From: Yoonia rosea | Lineage (GTDB): Bacteria > Pseudomonadota > Alphaproteobacteria > Rhodobacterales > Rhodobacteraceae | Length of the DNA: 64,000 nucleotides | Direction of reading: 5' to 3' | Assembly: GCF_900156505.1 (NCBI RefSeq) | Contig: NZ_FTPR01000004.1 | Coordinates: 1-64,000 of the forward strand | In this document: positions 37,971-47,372 of the stretch, one piece after another | Layout of the letters: each line of letters opens with the position of its first letter | Numbering within the stretch: the first letter of the stretch is position 1 | Notes under the pieces: model-generated | What the model was told of the DNA's origin: nothing | The model's database searches: none | The model's input: the letters and a program-made list of their open reading frames with translations, nothing else | Position numbers and translations under genes: made by a program

Positions 37971-38318
37971 TCAATGGTCCTTTTCTTTTGCGGCTATCTG
38001 GTGCGCCAGTGCGTCGAGGTTGTTCATCCGGTTCTCCCAAATCTCGCGTTGCCACGCGAGCCAGCCTTGCGCTGCGATCAACGGCGCTGCTTCGATATGA
38101 CAGGTCCGCACGCGCCCCTTTTTGATTGAACGGACAATTCCCGTCTCTTCGAGGACTTTGAGGTGCCGCATGAATGTGGGTAGCGCCATTTTATGCGGGC
38201 TGTGCAATTCGCTGACACTCGCGGGGCCAGAGGCAAGCCGTTCGATAACTGCGCGGCGGGTGGGGTCGGACATGGCGCCGAAAAAGGAATCAAGTTGCTT
38301 GGTCATACGGTCGAGCAT
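37971..38318 (-). CDS. ArsR-family transcriptional regulator
   Basis: A winged-helix repressor of about 115 residues with GAMSDPTRRAVIERLASGPA, the recognition region ALPTFMRHLKVLEETGIVRS and GRVRTCHIEAAPLI. It lacks the ELCVCDL metal box, so it is of the non-metal, SRPBCC-linked type. Several ATG codons are possible (38336, 38318, 38306) and none has a good ribosome binding site. 38318 is a compromise that keeps the family N-terminus. A dyad at 38340-38359 lies just upstream and could serve self-repression. Confidence 0.82.
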   Translation of the reverse strand: MLDRMTKQLDSFFGAMSDPTRRAVIERLASGPASVSELHSPHKMALPTFMRHLKVLEETGIVRSIKKGRVRTCHIEAAPLIAAQGWLAWQREIWENRMNNLDALAHQIAAKEKDH

Positions 38319-38339
38319 TTGCCGCAATGCGGTCATTGT

Positions 38340-38359
38340 CAATATAGTTAGTCATATTG
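38340..38359. promoter_or_regulatory. Candidate ArsR operator
   Basis: CAATAT (38340-38345) and ATATTG (38354-38359) are a perfect inverted repeat with an 8-base spacer, in AT-rich sequence right before the ArsR gene. Spacing and composition are typical of ArsR-type operators. Confidence 0.55.
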
Positions 38360-38424
38360 CTAAGTAATAAGCCAAGACTCGCTTCCACGCTTGCAGCGGC
38401 GCAGGCATTCGCTACCTTGCGGAT

Positions 38425-41400
38425 ATGACAGCTGACCCCCGATTCATTCACCTGCGTGTCCACACGGAATATTCCCTGCTGGAAGGCGCGATCCCGACCA
38501 AAAAGCTGCCCGGTTTGATTGCCGGAATGGGCATGCCCGCTGTCGCGGTGACCGACAGCAACAACATGTTCAATGCGCTTGAATTTTCCGAAGGGGCAGC
38601 GAAAGCGGGGGTGCAACCGATCATCGGCTGTCAGCTTGACGTGACCTATATGCCCGCCGAGCCGGGCAAACGGCCCGAAGCACCCGCGCCCATCGTGCTG
38701 CTGGCGCAATCCGAAGCGGGGTATATGAACCTGATGAAGCTGAATTCTTGCGCCTATCTGGATGCGCAAGGACAGTTGCCGCAGGTCACCCTTGAAGAAC
38801 TGGCGCAGTACCACACGGGTCTGATTTGTCTGTCAGGTGGCCCTGATGGGCCATTGGGCCGTCTGTTGCGCCAAGGCCAGCGGCCAAAGGCCGAGGCGTT
38901 CCTCGACAGGCTTGCCGCGATTTACCCTGACAGGCTTTATGTCGAATTGCAGCGTCACCCGGGCGATGGATTGCCCGAGGCCGAAAGGCTCTCGGAGCGC
39001 GGGCATATTGAAATGGCCTACGCGAAAAACCTGCCGCTGGTCGCCACAAATGACGTCTATTTCCCCAAGACCGAACTGTACGAGGCGCATGACGCACTGA
39101 TCTGTATCGCGGAAGGCGCCTATGTCGACCAGCAAGAGCCACGCCGCCGTTTGACGCCGCAGCACTATTTGAAATCACCGCAAGAGATGGCAACATTGTT
39201 TGCCGATCTGCCCGAGGCGATTGAAAACACGGTCGAGATCGCAAAACGCTGTGCATTCAAAGCTTATAAGCGCGCGCCCATTCTGCCCAAATTTGCCGAT
39301 GACGAAGTGGCCGAATTGCGGCGTCAGGCGCAAGAGGGGCTAAAAGCGCGTTTGGCGGTGATTCCCCATGCGGCCGAGGTGGTGGAATACGAAAAACGCC
39401 TCGAATTCGAGCTTGGGATCATCGAAGGCATGGGGTTCCCCGGTTACTTTCTGATCGTTGCCGACTTTATCAAATGGGCCAAGGATCAGGGTATTCCTGT
39501 CGGGCCGGGCCGTGGGTCTGGCGCGGGGTCTTTGGTTGCCTATGCGCTGTTGATCACTGATCTTGATCCGCTGCGCTATTCACTGCTGTTCGAACGGTTC
39601 CTCAATCCTGAACGTGTGTCGATGCCTGACTTTGACATCGACTTTTGCATGGACCGCCGCGAAGAGGTGATCCGCTACGTGCAGGAAAAGTACGGGCGCG
39701 ATAAGGTCGGGCAGATCATCACCTTCGGTGCGCTCTTGTCCAAGGCCGCCGTGCGGGACGTGGGCCGCGTGCTGCAGATGCCATACGGACAGGTGGACCG
39801 TTTGTCCAAGATGATCCCTGTGGAAGGCGTGAAACCCGTTTCAATTGAAAAGGCGCTGGCCGATGAACCCCGCCTGCGCGAAGAGGCCAAGAATGAAGAG
39901 GTTGTTGACCGCCTGCTGACCTATGCCCAGCAGGTCGAGGGTCTGCTCCGCAATGCCTCAACCCACGCGGCGGGTGTCGTGATTGGCGACCGTCCGCTGG
40001 ATGAACTGGTGCCGCTTTATCAGGACCCGCGTTCAGACATGCCCGCCACCCAATTCAACATGAAATGGGTTGAGCAGGCAGGGTTGGTAAAATTCGACTT
40101 TCTGGGCCTGAAAACTCTGACTGTGATCCAGAACGCGGTGGAACTGGTCAAAAAGACTGGCCGTCCGCTGAATATCGCCGCAGATGGCACCAAGCTTTAC
40201 GACGCGCTTGAAGGGTTTGAATATGACATCGGGGCGATCCCGCTGGATGATGAAAAATCCTATGCGCTGTATTCCAGCGCCAAAACCACGGCCGTGTTTC
40301 AGGTGGAATCCAGCGGTATGATGGATGCGCTCAAGCGCATGAAACCAACCTGCATCGAAGATATCGTGGCGCTTGTGGCGCTCTATCGCCCCGGCCCGAT
40401 GGAGAACATCCCGACCTATTGTGAGGTCAAGAACGGGCAAAAGGAACTGGAATCGATCCACCCGTCGATTGACCATATCCTGAAAGAAACCCAAGGCATC
40501 ATCGTCTATCAGGAACAGGTGATGGAGATCGCGCAGGTTATGGCGGGCTATTCGCTTGGTGGCGCGGATTTGCTGCGCCGCGCGATGGGTAAAAAGATCG
40601 CCGAGGAAATGGCCAAGGAACGCCCGAAGTTTGAGGAAGGCGCCAAGGCCAACGGGGTAGACCCCAAGAAAGCCCGCGAGGTTTTCGACCTTTTGGAAAA
40701 ATTCGCCAACTACGGCTTCAACAAATCCCACGCGGCGGCCTATGCGGTGGTCAGCTATCAAACGGCATGGCTGAAAGCGAACCACCCTGTCGAATTTATG
40801 GCTGGCGTGATGAATTGCGATATCCACCTCACGGATAAACTGGGCGTTTATTTCCAAGAGGTCAAAAAGGGGTTGGGTATTGAATATACCCCGCCTTGCG
40901 TGAACCGCAGTCAGGCAACCTTTGACGTTCAGGATCAAAAGCTTGTCTATGCGCTGGGCGCGCTGAAAAATGTGGGCGTCGAGGCGATGAGGTTGATCGT
41001 TGCAGGGCGCGCGGACCGCGCATTTGTGAACCTATACGACTTTGCCCGCCGCTGTGATCTGAAACGTATCGGAAAGCGCCCGCTTGAGATGCTGGCGCGG
41101 GCAGGGGCCTTTGATGTGCTTGACCCGAACCGCCGCCGCGTGATGCTGAGCCTTGATGCGCTGACCGCTTATTCTGCTGCAATCCATGATCAAAAATCCT
41201 CAAATCAGGTGTCGCTCTTCGGGGATGCGGGCGAGGATCTGCCGGAGCCACGGCTGATGGATGGCGCAGATTGGTTGCCTGCCGAGCGGCTTGCCGAAGA
41301 GTTCAAGGCCATCGGGTTTTATCTGTCGGGCCACCCACTCGATGACTATATGGGCGCGCTGAAGCGCAAGCAGGTGTTGACGCTGGACGAAGTGATCGCC

Positions 41401-41922
41401 AAGGCCGAACGTGGGGCCTGTGTGGTGAAGATGGCCGGTACCGTGTCGGGCCGGCAAGAACGTAAATCGGCGCGCGGCAACCGCTTTGCCTTTGCGCAAC
41501 TGTCTGATCCGACGGGCCAATATGAGGTGACGCTGTTTTCGGATGTCTTGGAAAACGCCCGTGAATTTCTTGAAACCGGCAGTCAGGTCGTCATGACCTG
41601 TGAGGCCACGATGGAGGCCGATCAGCTCAAGCTGTTGGGTCGTTCGGTCGGTCCTGTGGATGCGATGGTGGCTGATGCAGGTGGTGCAGGTCTGCGGGTA
41701 TTCATTGACGGGCCAGACGTGATCGGATCGGTCGCCACTGTGCTCGGGAACGCTGCCAAAGGGTCTGTACGTGCCTCAAGAGGACCAATCTATTTTTGTT
41801 TGATGCGCGACGATCTTCCCGGAGAGGTCGAGCTTGATCTGGGCGAGGAATTTCCGGTCAACCCGCAGATCAAAGGTGCGCTACGCAGCTTGGGCGGTGT
41901 GATCGAAGTGGAAGACGCCTAG
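38425..41922 (+). CDS. dnaE: DNA polymerase III subunit alpha
   Basis: A 1165-residue replicative polymerase subunit (DnaE1 type). The PHP domain begins at once with HLRVHTEYSLLEGAIPTKKL. The polymerase core has VGPGRGSGAGSLVAYAL and the catalytic aspartates at 402 and 404 (PDFDID), with the third at 558 (KFDFLGLKTL). The GFNKSHAAAYAVVSYQ segment and an OB-fold region near residue 1010 (AGTVSGRQERKSARGNRFAF) follow. Length matches the family. The last four bases overlap the convergent hypothetical gene. Confidence 0.97.
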   Translation: MTADPRFIHLRVHTEYSLLEGAIPTKKLPGLIAGMGMPAVAVTDSNNMFNALEFSEGAAKAGVQPIIGCQLDVTYMPAEPGKRPEAPAPIVLLAQSEAGYMNLMKLNSCAYLDAQGQLPQVTLEELAQYHTGLICLSGGPDGPLGRLLRQGQRPKAEAFLDRLAAIYPDRLYVELQRHPGDGLPEAERLSERGHIEMAYAKNLPLVATNDVYFPKTELYEAHDALICIAEGAYVDQQEPRRRLTPQHYLKSPQEMATLFADLPEAIENTVEIAKRCAFKAYKRAPILPKFADDEVAELRRQAQEGLKARLAVIPHAAEVVEYEKRLEFELGIIEGMGFPGYFLIVADFIKWAKDQGIPVGPGRGSGAGSLVAYALLITDLDPLRYSLLFERFLNPERVSMPDFDIDFCMDRREEVIRYVQEKYGRDKVGQIITFGALLSKAAVRDVGRVLQMPYGQVDRLSKMIPVEGVKPVSIEKALADEPRLREEAKNEEVVDRLLTYAQQVEGLLRNASTHAAGVVIGDRPLDELVPLYQDPRSDMPATQFNMKWVEQAGLVKFDFLGLKTLTVIQNAVELVKKTGRPLNIAADGTKLYDALEGFEYDIGAIPLDDEKSYALYSSAKTTAVFQVESSGMMDALKRMKPTCIEDIVALVALYRPGPMENIPTYCEVKNGQKELESIHPSIDHILKETQGIIVYQEQVMEIAQVMAGYSLGGADLLRRAMGKKIAEEMAKERPKFEEGAKANGVDPKKAREVFDLLEKFANYGFNKSHAAAYAVVSYQTAWLKANHPVEFMAGVMNCDIHLTDKLGVYFQEVKKGLGIEYTPPCVNRSQATFDVQDQKLVYALGALKNVGVEAMRLIVAGRADRAFVNLYDFARRCDLKRIGKRPLEMLARAGAFDVLDPNRRRVMLSLDALTAYSAAIHDQKSSNQVSLFGDAGEDLPEPRLMDGADWLPAERLAEEFKAIGFYLSGHPLDDYMGALKRKQVLTLDEVIAKAERGACVVKMAGTVSGRQERKSARGNRFAFAQLSDPTGQYEVTLFSDVLENAREFLETGSQVVMTCEATMEADQLKLLGRSVGPVDAMVADAGGAGLRVFIDGPDVIGSVATVLGNAAKGSVRASRGPIYFCLMRDDLPGEVELDLGEEFPVNPQIKGALRSLGGVIEVEDA

Positions 41923-42212
41923 GCAAAGGGATCAAGCCTTGCGATGGCTTTCGCATGATTGATCACGCAATAATTCCTGCGTTCGTCTTCGAATTCGGGA
42001 ATCGCGGCGCTGAGTGCGGCCATATCCTTTACGGCCAGAACCATAGCTTCGCCCCCTTCACCACCGAATTCCTTGGTTTCTGCGGTTGTGAAAACGATCC
42101 CCATGACAATGTTGCTTGCCGGAAAAAGTTCGACCGGATGCGTTTGGCTAAGCGCTTCAATCCGTGGGCTCAACCGTTCAGATGTTTCGCGTGGCAGTGT
42201 CACAATTGCCAT
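41919..42212 (-). CDS. Hypothetical protein, 97 residues
   Basis: Not recognised. The product is acidic and soluble with no signal peptide or membrane helix. It starts MAIVTLPRETSERLSPRIEA and contains GIVFTTAETKEFGGEGGEAM followed by an ALSAAIPEFEDERRNYCVIN stretch. No good Shine-Dalgarno sequence is visible. Its reading frame tail overlaps the dnaE stop by four bases, as in other convergent pairs here. It could be a small alpha/beta protein. Confidence 0.5.
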   Translation of the reverse strand: MAIVTLPRETSERLSPRIEALSQTHPVELFPASNIVMGIVFTTAETKEFGGEGGEAMVLAVKDMAALSAAIPEFEDERRNYCVINHAKAIARLDPFA

Positions 42213-42363
42213 TTTTTAACCCTATTCGTGCTTGCGCTGTGAAAAATGTGGCAGATTAGCGCGCTGTTTATCTCTTTTAGTCTAGGATAGTTCCACAGCT
42301 CCTTAACATGGTCTAAATTAAATGTAATAGAGTGCAAAACGTATTTTTAACTAGGTAGCCGCG

Positions 42364-43494
42364 ATGCCATTTCTTTTTGACTGGACAACCTTTTCAAGCC
42401 CGAACGGGACCACGACGCTCACCAATACGTCTGGACCGGGGCTAGGAAATTCGACGACGTTTACGTCGACGGCATCAAGCTCGGCAGGTGCAAATAATCC
42501 GGGTTATTTTAACAATTTTGGTGGGTCAATTTTTGCTCAGCGCGTCCCCGCAGGAGAATCGGCCAACCTCGCCTTGGATTTCGATGACGGGGTCAAGAAT
42601 CTGTCTTTCGAAATTTTCGACCTCGATGCGAATGGGAATGCTTGGTCGGATGTCGTGACGATCACGGCATTGGATGCAAACGGGAATCCGGTTACGCCGA
42701 TTTTTTCGAATTTGGAAACTTATCACGTCCTGTTAGACCCAAATACAGTCGCTGCGAATGATACCAGTTCCGCCGCGGTTGACGGCCCGGGGGCTGCGGA
42801 CTCTATTTCGGTAACCTTCGGCTCACCTGTTGTCAGCGTGGTGATTTCGTTCTCGGGCAACAGTGACAACGGCATTCGGTCAGGCGCGGTCGGTCTAGGT
42901 GACTTTACCGGTGATATCGTTTGTTTTGCGCATGATACGATGATCGAGACGAATGAAGGGCAGGTTGCTGTGCAGGTTCTGCGCGTCGGTGATCTGGTGC
43001 GCACAAAGGACAATGGCCTGCAGCCGATCCGCTGGATCGGGTCGCGGACCGTTGATGCTGTTGGCCGGTTCGCGCCGATCGAGATTGCCGCAGATGTGCT
43101 TGGCAACGACCGGCCGCTTGTTCTGTCGCCGCAGCACCGTGTGATGCTGAGTGGTTGGCAGGCCGAGTTGTTGTTCGGCGTCCCAGAGGTGCTGGTGGCG
43201 GCGAAGCATCTGGTTGATGATAAGAAAATTCTGCGCCGTGAAGGTGGCACGGTGACCTATTTTCACATGATGTTCGATCAGCATGAAATTGTTTATGCTG
43301 ATGGCGCGCCTTGTGAGAGCTTCCATCCTGGACATGTGGGCATCTCCGGCATGGATGATGCGCAACGCGACGAAATATTCGCGCTGTTTCCGGAGCTGGA
43401 ACAGGATTTCGCCGGGTTCGGACCATTGGCACGTATGTGCTTGAAGTCCGCTGAGGGCCGTATGATTGCGCAGATGATCCATCTTCGGCACTAG
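42364..43494 (+). CDS. Hint-domain (hedgehog/intein-like) protein
   Basis: A 376-residue protein with a Hint_2-type autoprocessing domain of the kind abundant in Roseobacters. Residues 1-183 are Gly/Ser/Thr/Asn-rich beta structure with acidic repeats (DFDDGVKNLSFEIFDLDANG), like extracellular adhesin-type proteins. The Hint domain starts at Cys187 (VCFAHDTMIETNEGQVAVQV), continues with LRVGDLVRTKDNGLQPIRWI and LSPQHRVMLSG (residues 255-265), and ends near YFHMMFDQHEIVYADG and CESFHPG. There is no classical signal peptide, so a type I-like export route is possible. No intein C-terminal His-Asn is present, so hedgehog-like N-terminal cleavage rather than splicing is expected. The upstream 150 bases are AT-rich. 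Confidence 0.85.
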   Translation: MPFLFDWTTFSSPNGTTTLTNTSGPGLGNSTTFTSTASSSAGANNPGYFNNFGGSIFAQRVPAGESANLALDFDDGVKNLSFEIFDLDANGNAWSDVVTITALDANGNPVTPIFSNLETYHVLLDPNTVAANDTSSAAVDGPGAADSISVTFGSPVVSVVISFSGNSDNGIRSGAVGLGDFTGDIVCFAHDTMIETNEGQVAVQVLRVGDLVRTKDNGLQPIRWIGSRTVDAVGRFAPIEIAADVLGNDRPLVLSPQHRVMLSGWQAELLFGVPEVLVAAKHLVDDKKILRREGGTVTYFHMMFDQHEIVYADGAPCESFHPGHVGISGMDDAQRDEIFALFPELEQDFAGFGPLARMCLKSAEGRMIAQMIHLRH

Positions 43495-43594
43495 CTTGAT
43501 TGCGCCGCGATAGTGTTGTGGTGCTTATCTGTAAGAGGCACTATGCCATCCGTGCCATTTTGCGCGAAGGATGATCAGGGGCGCGATGCGTTGC

Positions 43595-44311
43595 CTACGG
43601 GCGGACCGAAGGTTTGGTTTGACTGCTGCCTTCGATCAGAAACTTGCCTGCGGCCCAACCCTCAATGCCGGGATCAGCCAGCGTCGCAACCTTGCACCAG
43701 CGCCCTCCTTCGGCCATGCGGCATCCCAGGTTGCGCATGATTTGACCGTTGGACAGGCGGGCGAGACGGTCCGCCTCCAGAGACGGGGCCGCGCGCAGGT
43801 TCAGCGTACTGCCGGATGTCGCGACCTGATAGAAATCGGGCCCGCCCTGCAGCCCGTCGGCAAAATCACCCTGAACAACGACGCCTGTGTCGCCATTGAT
43901 GCCGATGGTCAGCGTATAGTCAGATGTTTCACCCCGCCGCGCGGCGCTGCGCATCAAATAGACCGAGACCGTATATTCGCCTGATAAGGGCAGGACCCCG
44001 TCGAAGGCATTCAGCTCTGGTGTCATCTGGCTGACAGCCATTGCTTCACCCCCGGGGCCAGCGCCGGGAGCGTAGAGATTGAAATACGTGGCCAAGTTTG
44101 AAGGGGTGAGAGTGACGGTCATACGTTGGCCCGCCTCGGCCCCGATTGTATAGAGGACGACGTCACGTCCTGTGACCGTGTCAGTGAGCGTGGTGCCAGA
44201 GCCTCCGGCCGCAAAGCGGACCTGTACGGTCCGCGTGTCATCTTGGGCCGTCGCGATCACCGGGGCGGTCAAGGTCAGTGCGAAGGCGAGAAAGAAAGAG
44301 ATGGCATTCAT
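43595..44311 (-). CDS. Exported SH3b-domain protein with N-terminal beta-sandwich
   Basis: A 238-residue exported protein. A signal peptide ends VIATAQ near residue 23. Residues 24-140 look like a beta-sandwich of the pre-peptidase C-terminal type, with DVVLYTIGAEAGQRMTVTLT and GEYTVSVYLMRSAARRGE. Residues about 162-228 form a bacterial SH3 domain (LNLRAAPSLEADRLARLSNG, with RWCKV and GWAAGKFL). It may bind peptidoglycan or another envelope component. No partner is adjacent. Confidence 0.75.
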   Translation of the reverse strand: MNAISFFLAFALTLTAPVIATAQDDTRTVQVRFAAGGSGTTLTDTVTGRDVVLYTIGAEAGQRMTVTLTPSNLATYFNLYAPGAGPGGEAMAVSQMTPELNAFDGVLPLSGEYTVSVYLMRSAARRGETSDYTLTIGINGDTGVVVQGDFADGLQGGPDFYQVATSGSTLNLRAAPSLEADRLARLSNGQIMRNLGCRMAEGGRWCKVATLADPGIEGWAAGKFLIEGSSQTKPSVRP

Positions 44312-44410
44312 CGCAGGGGGCTTTCACGGCTTGGTTCAAAAGGCGTGTTTGGAACGTCTATACCATCCAAGGCACATTTCGCCAAAACCTTACCACGTCG
44401 GGATATACGT

Positions 44411-44614
44411 CTACCAGTGCGGCGGTCGCTGGTCGGCCAAGGGGACCGTGCCACCTGCATCCATTTCGCGCCCTGCTTCGCGTTCCATCAGCATCGCCAA
44501 ACGCCGTTGCGCCACAGCCAATTCGGTTTCCTGCCGGGCGACGATATCCGACAAGTCTTCGACTGTTCGGGTCAGGTGTGCGATCTTTTCTTCAAGGTGC
44601 GTGATGTTTGTCAT
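44411..44614 (-). CDS. slyX: SlyX family protein
   Basis: A 67-residue coiled-coil protein of unknown function. The family pattern is clear: an N-terminal helix THLEEKIAHLTRTVEDLSDI continuing VARQETELAVAQRRLAML, and a C-terminal tail ending RPPHW, the conserved P-P-H-aromatic ending. The ATG at 44614 matches the family start; seven upstream codons are not conserved. The 190 bases from here to hisS hold nothing I can identify beyond promoter space. Confidence 0.85.
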   Translation of the reverse strand: MTNITHLEEKIAHLTRTVEDLSDIVARQETELAVAQRRLAMLMEREAGREMDAGGTVPLADQRPPHW

Positions 44615-44805
44615 AGCCGCATCATAGCGCTGCAACGATGCCGCGAAAAGGGCCGCGCTGCGGATTGTGTCGGTGGTCGGAATTTGAGTATTTTTGGCAA
44701 GATGATGTCAGGGCAATGCTTTGAACTGTGCCTGGGGTGCATTGCCCCTGTCACAATGGCGGGTTAAACGGCGCTTGAACAGAAGTGACCGGCAGGATCA
44801 AGTGC

Positions 44806-46299
44806 ATGGCCAAGATCAAGAAACAGCCCCGCCCCAAGGCGCAGACGCCCAAAGGGTTTCAGGATTATTTCGGCGCGGACGTGACTGCGCGCAATGAAAT
44901 GCTGGCCACGATTGCGGGGGTTTATCATCGCTACGGGTTTGATGCCTTGGAAACGTCCGCCGTTGAAACGGTCGAGGCTCTGGGCAAGTTCCTGCCCGAT
45001 GTAGACCGCCCGAATGAGGGTGTCTTTGCATGGGAAGAAGATAACGACTGGCTGGCACTCCGCTATGATCTGACGGCCCCTTTGGCGCGTGTCGCGGCTC
45101 AGTATCGCAATGATCTGCCGTCACCTTACCGCCGTTATGCAATGGGCCCTGTGTGGCGCAATGAAAAGCCGGGACCGGGGCGGTTCCGGCAGTTCTACCA
45201 GTGTGATGCCGATACGGTCGGGGCGGGGTCCGTGGCCGCAGATGCAGAGATATGCGCGATGCTGGCAGACACGCTGGAAGCGGTGGGGATCGAGCGCGGG
45301 GATTACATTATCCGCGTGAACAACCGCAAAGTTCTGAACGGGGTGATGGAAGTCGCAGGACTGTCCGGTGACGACAAAGAGGCCGAGCGCGGGATTGTGC
45401 TGCGCGCGATTGATAAGTTGGATCGGCTGGGGGCGGATGGTGTGAGGGCACTGTTGGGTGAAGGCCGCAAGGACGCCAGTGGTGATTTTACCAAGGGTGC
45501 CGGGCTGGCGGATGCGCAGGCCGAGGTCGTGATGGGCTTCATGGAAGCCAAGCGCGACACCGGTGCGGCGACTGTTGCACGGTTGAATGAACTGGTGGGC
45601 GGATCAGCGATTGGTCTAGAGGGTGTGCAAGAGCTCGAAACCATCGCGGCGCTGTTAGAGGCGCAAGGCTATACAGCTGAGAGGATCGAGATTGACCCCT
45701 CTGTCGTTCGTGGTCTCGGCTACTACACCGGCCCTGTCTATGAGGCTGAGCTGACCTTTGAAGTCACCGACGAAAAGGGCCGTCCGCGTAACTTTGGTTC
45801 CGTTGCTGGCGGCGGACGTTATGATGATCTGGTGAAACGCTTTACGGGGCAGGAAGTGCCTGCGACCGGTGTGTCGATTGGTGTGGACCGTTTGCTGGCC
45901 GCCTTGCGCGCTAAGGGGCGCATGGATCAGACGGCAATGGGGCCGGTCGTCGTCACGGTCATGGATCGCGACCGGATGGCGGACTATCAAACCATGGTGG
46001 CCGAGCTTCGGAATCCGAACGATGGCGGCGAACCTATCCGCGCGGAGGTCTATCTGGGCAACCCCAAGAACTTTGGCAATCAGTTGAAATATGCCGACAA
46101 GCGCGCGTCGCCTGTCGCGATCATCGCGGGCAGTGATGAATTCGACAAAGGCATCGTGCAGATCAAGGACCTGATCCTTGGTGCCGAGATTGCCAAGAAC
46201 GCGACGCTGGAAGAGTGGAAGGACCGCCCCAGCCAATACGAGGTGCCGCGCGACCAGATGCTTGCGAAGGTGCGCGAAATTTTGGCCGAGCACAGCTGA
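44806..46299 (+). CDS. hisS: Histidine-tRNA ligase
   Basis: A 497-residue class II synthetase that charges tRNA-His. It has [20 protein letters not shown] at the start and motif 2 at residues 112-137 ([20 protein letters not shown]). The histidine-binding [14 protein letters not shown] and motif 3 ([15 protein letters not shown]) follow, then the C-terminal anticodon domain. AGGA lies 9 bases before the ATG. Its stop overlaps the start of hisZ by one base. The hisS-hisZ-hisG order is characteristic of alphaproteobacteria. Confidence 0.95.
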   Translation: MAKIKKQPRPKAQTPKGFQDYFGADVTARNEMLATIAGVYHRYGFDALETSAVETVEALGKFLPDVDRPNEGVFAWEEDNDWLALRYDLTAPLARVAAQYRNDLPSPYRRYAMGPVWRNEKPGPGRFRQFYQCDADTVGAGSVAADAEICAMLADTLEAVGIERGDYIIRVNNRKVLNGVMEVAGLSGDDKEAERGIVLRAIDKLDRLGADGVRALLGEGRKDASGDFTKGAGLADAQAEVVMGFMEAKRDTGAATVARLNELVGGSAIGLEGVQELETIAALLEAQGYTAERIEIDPSVVRGLGYYTGPVYEAELTFEVTDEKGRPRNFGSVAGGGRYDDLVKRFTGQEVPATGVSIGVDRLLAALRAKGRMDQTAMGPVVVTVMDRDRMADYQTMVAELRNPNDGGEPIRAEVYLGNPKNFGNQLKYADKRASPVAIIAGSDEFDKGIVQIKDLILGAEIAKNATLEEWKDRPSQYEVPRDQMLAKVREILAEHS

Positions 46300-47372
46300 T
46301 GCCAACCTCAACTGATACATTGGCCGAGGCGCGGCGTCTGCGTGATCTCTTTGCCGCCAAAGGGGCGCAGGTGATCAAGGCCGACGTGCTGCAATCGGCA
46401 GAGACCCTTCTTGATCTTTACGGCGAGGATATCCGCGCGCGCGCCTATCTGACGTCTGATCCATTGCGCGGCGAGATGGTACTGCGCCCTGATTTTACGG
46501 TCCCAGTTGTGCAGATGCATATGGAGGCCCGTGCAGATCCTGCGCGCTATACCTATTCCGGCAAGGTATTCCGCAAGCAGGAAACCGACGAAACCCGCGC
46601 GAATGAGTTTGTGCAGGTGGGCTATGAGGTGTTTGACGGTGCAAATCCCGCAGGTGCCGATGCCGAGGTTTTTGCAGCTATCGCACAGGGGCTTGCCGGG
46701 CTGCCTGTGCGGGCTGCCACGGGTGATATCGGGGTGCTGATGGCGGCGGTGCGCGGGCTGCAGACGACTGATGATCGCAAGGCGGCGCTCATGCGGCATA
46801 TCTGGCGGCCGCAGCGGTTTCGCGCCTTGTTGAAGCGGTTTGGCAGCGCGGCCGTAACGCCTGCCCGTGCCGCGCTTTTGGCTGCGGATGATCCTTTTGC
46901 ACAGGCAGGGCCCGAAATCGGGTTGCGCACCCGTGTAGAAGTGCAGGCGCGCATTGATGCCCTGCGTGCCGATGCAGCGGCACCGCCGATTGCCACCGAA
47001 GAGATTGCGGTGATCGATGCGATCTTGGGTCTGCGCGAAACGGCTCCAAACGTCCTGAGTGCCCTGCGCGATATGGCAGTCGATATGCCTGCAATTGGTG
47101 ATGCGGTTGCCACCATGAACGCCCGACTTGAAGCCCTGTCCAAGCACGGTGTTGATGTCGCCAGTCTCGAGTTCGAAGGCAGTTACGGGCGCACGTCGCT
47201 GGAGTACTATGACGGGTTTGTTTTCGGGTTTTACGCCATTGATCGTCCGGACCAGCCGCCTGTTGCGTCCGGTGGCCGCTATGATGCGCTGACGGCGCGA
47301 TTGGGTCAGGGCCGTGCAGTGCCTGCGGTGGGTGGCGTGATTCGCCCCGATCTGGCTGTGGGGTTACGCTGA
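46299..47372 (+). CDS. hisZ: ATP phosphoribosyltransferase regulatory subunit
   Basis: A 357-residue paralogue of histidyl-tRNA synthetase that lost charging activity and regulates the short HisG. It keeps the class II core (LRGEMVLRPDFTVPVVQMHM and the YSGKVFRKQETDE motif-2 remnant, FEGSYGRTSLEYYDGFVFGF) but has no anticodon domain. It starts at the ATG overlapping the hisS stop (TGATG) and ends in the same way on hisG. Confidence 0.94.
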   Translation: MPTSTDTLAEARRLRDLFAAKGAQVIKADVLQSAETLLDLYGEDIRARAYLTSDPLRGEMVLRPDFTVPVVQMHMEARADPARYTYSGKVFRKQETDETRANEFVQVGYEVFDGANPAGADAEVFAAIAQGLAGLPVRAATGDIGVLMAAVRGLQTTDDRKAALMRHIWRPQRFRALLKRFGSAAVTPARAALLAADDPFAQAGPEIGLRTRVEVQARIDALRADAAAPPIATEEIAVIDAILGLRETAPNVLSALRDMAVDMPAIGDAVATMNARLEALSKHGVDVASLEFEGSYGRTSLEYYDGFVFGFYAIDRPDQPPVASGGRYDALTARLGQGRAVPAVGGVIRPDLAVGLR

